43,646 nucleotides of DNA from the NCBI GenBank assembly GCA_902812455.1, contig CADDZH010000036.1, positions 1-43,646 of the forward strand, given 5' to 3'. Made by a program: the position numbers and the translations under genes. The notes under the pieces are model-generated. The model ran no database searches. It saw only the letters and a program-made list of their open reading frames with translations, and was not told the DNA's origin. This DNA comes from Chloroflexota bacterium (GTDB taxonomy: Bacteria; Chloroflexota; Ktedonobacteria; Ktedonobacterales; Ktedonobacteraceae). This document shows, one piece after another, positions 42,119 to 43,646 of the stretch (within the stretch, counting starts at the first letter, position 1; every line of letters begins with the position of its first letter).

Positions 42119-42695
42119 TGTCCTCTTCCCCTTCCTCTTCAGTACCCTCAATGATCATGAGATGCTGCCCGTATTCCACCGGCTGCCCTTCCTGCACAAG
42201 GATCTCGGCCACCCGCCCTGCTACAGGCGATTCTACCTCGTTGATAATGTTGAGTGACTCGATGGTTGCGACCAGTTGCCCCACCTTCACATGGTCTCCC
42301 ACAGCAACAAGAGTGCCTCCTCGTGGTCTGGCCCAGGTATGGAAAATACCAACGAGGTGAGCGGTAATATAATGCTTTGTTTCGGCAGGCCTGGCCTGCT
42401 CTGGGTGCATGGGGTTGATGGGCGAGTTGTTGGGCGCAATAAATTGGGCCCCTACGGGTAGTGCAGGCTGCCCAGGGCTGCCTTCCGGCAGCTTCATCTT
42501 ACGAAGGACGAGACTTGTTCCCTCCTCCAGGCGCCTGAGTTCTAATTCTGACACATCGCTTTGATCGAGCAGGTGGACAAGGCGCTGCAACTGCTCAATA
42601 CTAATAAGACCTGCAGCTCCATCAGAAGAGGGCTGTAGCCCATCACCCTGTGAGGTCTGGGAACGGCTCTTGCGAGTACTTTTATGCCTATCCAT
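42102..42695 (-). CDS. AccB-like biotin carboxyl carrier homologue lacking the biotinyl lysine
   Basis: The 197-residue protein starts at ATG 42695 after GGAGGGG. It has the BCCP layout: basic start, helical segment (residues 30-60), flexible linker, and a C-terminal biotinyl-type hammerhead domain from about 108. The attachment site, EAMKLMNE in active BCCP, reads IESLNIINEV, with Asn149 (codon AAC) instead of lysine, so biotin cannot be attached there. The domain is otherwise well kept (VGIFHTWARP, GDHVKVGQLV, VEYGQHLMII). Plant BADC proteins are BCCP homologues without the lysine that restrain acetyl-CoA carboxylase. A similar role here is possible. accC is absent from the window. Confidence 0.82.
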   Translation of the reverse strand: MDRHKSTRKSRSQTSQGDGLQPSSDGAAGLISIEQLQRLVHLLDQSDVSELELRRLEEGTSLVLRKMKLPEGSPGQPALPVGAQFIAPNNSPINPMHPEQARPAETKHYITAHLVGIFHTWARPRGGTLVAVGDHVKVGQLVATIESLNIINEVESPVAGRVAEILVQEGQPVEYGQHLMIIEGTEEEGEEDNDAVF

Positions 42696-42817
42696 ATGTT
42701 CCCCTCCTGGGCGCGAGAATGGTCATTGACAAATTAATCCCGCAATGATGTGGCCAGGATAGAGCCAATAAATCGGCCCCTACACACGTTTTCCATATGT
42801 TCTCCTCCTGGGCGCGA
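42692..42817 (-). repeat. Duplicated accB start region flanking a dispersed repeat
   Basis: Twenty-five bases at 42692-42716 (ribosome-binding site and ATG of the AccB homologue) recur at 42793-42817 with one mismatch. Between them lies a sequence also found, diverged, at about 43441-43500 (it contains a GGCCGATTTAT palindrome half and ends near TTGACAAA). It looks like insertion of a short mobile repeat with duplication of the target. Confidence 0.65.
42734..42796 (-). CDS. Possible 20-codon leader ORF before the AccB homologue
   Basis: The duplicated ribosome-binding site and ATG (42796) open a frame of 20 codons, MENVCRGRFIGSILATSLRD, ending at 42734, 38 bp before the AccB start. It has GGAGGAG at good spacing, so it could be translated. 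It may simply be a by-product of the repeat insertion. No function is suggested by the peptide. Confidence 0.3.
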   Translation of the reverse strand: MENVCRGRFIGSILATSLRD

Positions 42818-42846
42818 TCAATCGGGTTCCACGATACATCGGGAAC

Positions 42847-43404
42847 CTACAGACGTTCTACATAGGCGCCGGTCGAGGTATTGACACGAATCAAATCCCC
42901 TGTAGCGATAAAGAGCGGAACCTGGACGACCAGGCCTGTTTCTGTCGTTGCCGGTTTGGTTCCACCGGTGGCAGTATCACCTTTGAAGCCCGGTTCGGTA
43001 TACGTGACGCGGAGAACAACCTTTTCAGGCGGCTCGACAGAAAGTGGCAGGCCGTCAAGAGAGACGAGTTCCAGCTCCAGGTTATCGATCAGGTAGTCTT
43101 TGACATCGCCAAGCTGCTCGCTAGTGAGTACGATGTCATCGTAGGTCGTGGTATCCATAAAGTGATATTGATCGCCATCCTGGTACTGGTAGGTGACGGT
43201 GCTGCGGTCAAGATAGAGGCGCTTAAATTTCTCGCCTGCATCGCAGGTGCGATCAAAGATCGCGCCGGTGCGCAAATTGCGGAGCTTCATACGCACAATG
43301 GCGCCCCCGCGTCCTATCTTGACATGTTGCCAATCGACAATACTGCATGGCTGCCCCTCAAATTCGATGGCCACGCCTTTTTTGAGTTCGCCGGTGGATA
43401 ACAT
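42847..43404 (-). CDS. efp: Translation elongation factor P
   Basis: The 185-residue protein has the three domains of EF-P: KOW-like N-domain with LKKGVAIEFEGQPCSIVDWQHVK, and OB domains ending GLVVQVPLFIATGDLIRVNTSTGAYVERL. EF-P relieves ribosome stalling at proline stretches. The tip residue that is usually a modified lysine (Lys34 in E. coli, Lys32 in Bacillus) is Arg32 here (KIGRGGAIVR, codon CGC), as in EF-Ps that are rhamnosylated by EarP. It is first in the minus-strand run with the AccB homologue and xseA-xseB. Confidence 0.95.
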   Translation of the reverse strand: MLSTGELKKGVAIEFEGQPCSIVDWQHVKIGRGGAIVRMKLRNLRTGAIFDRTCDAGEKFKRLYLDRSTVTYQYQDGDQYHFMDTTTYDDIVLTSEQLGDVKDYLIDNLELELVSLDGLPLSVEPPEKVVLRVTYTEPGFKGDTATGGTKPATTETGLVVQVPLFIATGDLIRVNTSTGAYVERL

Positions 43405-43646
43405 ATACTATACGCTCCTTTAACCGTAGTTAGTTGATAATGCAGGTTGACAAAATAATTCAGCAATAGCCTGTCGAGGCCGATTTATCGCGCCCACCGC
43501 CGCTGAAGAATTTTACCATTCAAGATCGGCACTGAACCGGTGGCCCCCGTACTGTAGGGACAGGGGGTGGGGTGGAGTGGATGCGGGGGCCTGGTGCCTG
43601 TCCCCGCTGCTCCAGGTGCGCGGCTGCCGCGGGGGGGGACAAGCAC
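43405..43646. other. Repeat-rich region upstream of efp
   Basis: This region contains the efp promoter side, the diverged copy of the accB-upstream repeat (about 43441-43500), and an inverted repeat GGGACAGG (43557-43564) with CCTGTCCC near 43608-43615. The right end is G-rich. No gene was seen before the window ends. Confidence 0.5.

Overview
The window looks like a chromosomal piece of a free-living bacterium of moderate GC, most likely a Chloroflexota of the Ktedonobacteria type. This lineage call is inference. It rests on the mix of a long WD40-repeat lipoprotein, an NHL-repeat thioredoxin, an efp-accB-xseA-xseB gene order, GTG/TTG starts and many short palindromic dispersed repeats. No rRNA, tRNA, CRISPR array, phage or intact transposase gene was seen.

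Layout. (1) 1-1577, minus: the 5' part of a Tat-exported WD40 lipoprotein. (2) 1877-8510, plus: a membrane GT-C glycosyltransferase, an ATP-grasp ligase, an FMN alpha-hydroxy acid dehydrogenase, an NAD D-2-hydroxy acid dehydrogenase, and homologues of ComA and ComB. ComA and ComB together make 3-sulfolactate from PEP and sulfite. A methyltransferase lies convergent to them. This reads as a sulfolactate/sulfopyruvate locus tied to a ligase and a glycosyltransferase. (3) 9716-11206: a thioredoxin-NHL protein whose redox motif contains an in-frame TGA exactly where the family has cysteine, so a probable selenoprotein. (4) 11291-19682: housekeeping metabolism. This holds a VOC protein, a CBS/zinc-ribbon protein, pyruvate (or branched-chain) dehydrogenase E1alpha-E1beta-E2, a methyltransferase, 1-pyrroline-5-carboxylate dehydrogenase, an MBL-fold hydrolase and a GNAT acetyltransferase. 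(5) 19807-21109: a small zinc-finger protein and an MgtC-like membrane protein preceded by four TTAACATT repeats at exact 11-bp spacing (a Pho-box-like operator).

(6) 21161-38090: a surface-polysaccharide or glycolipid region. It carries WbpD-, WbpE- and WbpB-like enzymes of UDP-diacetamido-uronate synthesis, a GT4 glycosyltransferase, a polysaccharide-deacetylase-like protein, a FemAB-like acyltransferase, a second DegT aminotransferase, a methyltransferase, a flavin monooxygenase-like protein, a double ATP-grasp protein, a phosphatidylserine-decarboxylase-like protein, an asparagine synthetase and the initiating sugar-phosphate transferase. Amide-forming and amino-group-forming enzymes dominate, so the product is probably an amidated amino-sugar polymer or lipid. 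(7) 38095-43404, all minus: a lone MshEN-like domain, an orphan response regulator with its terminator, a DUF212 membrane protein, and an efp-accB-xseA-xseB run. The AccB homologue lacks the biotinyl lysine.

Two pairs of upstream elements (1752-1827 with 6761-6836, and 26151-26204 with 29507-29560) precede genes of regions 2 and 6 and resemble one another. They suggest that the sulfolactate locus and the polysaccharide region share a regulatory signal. All identities and folds quoted were counted by eye.
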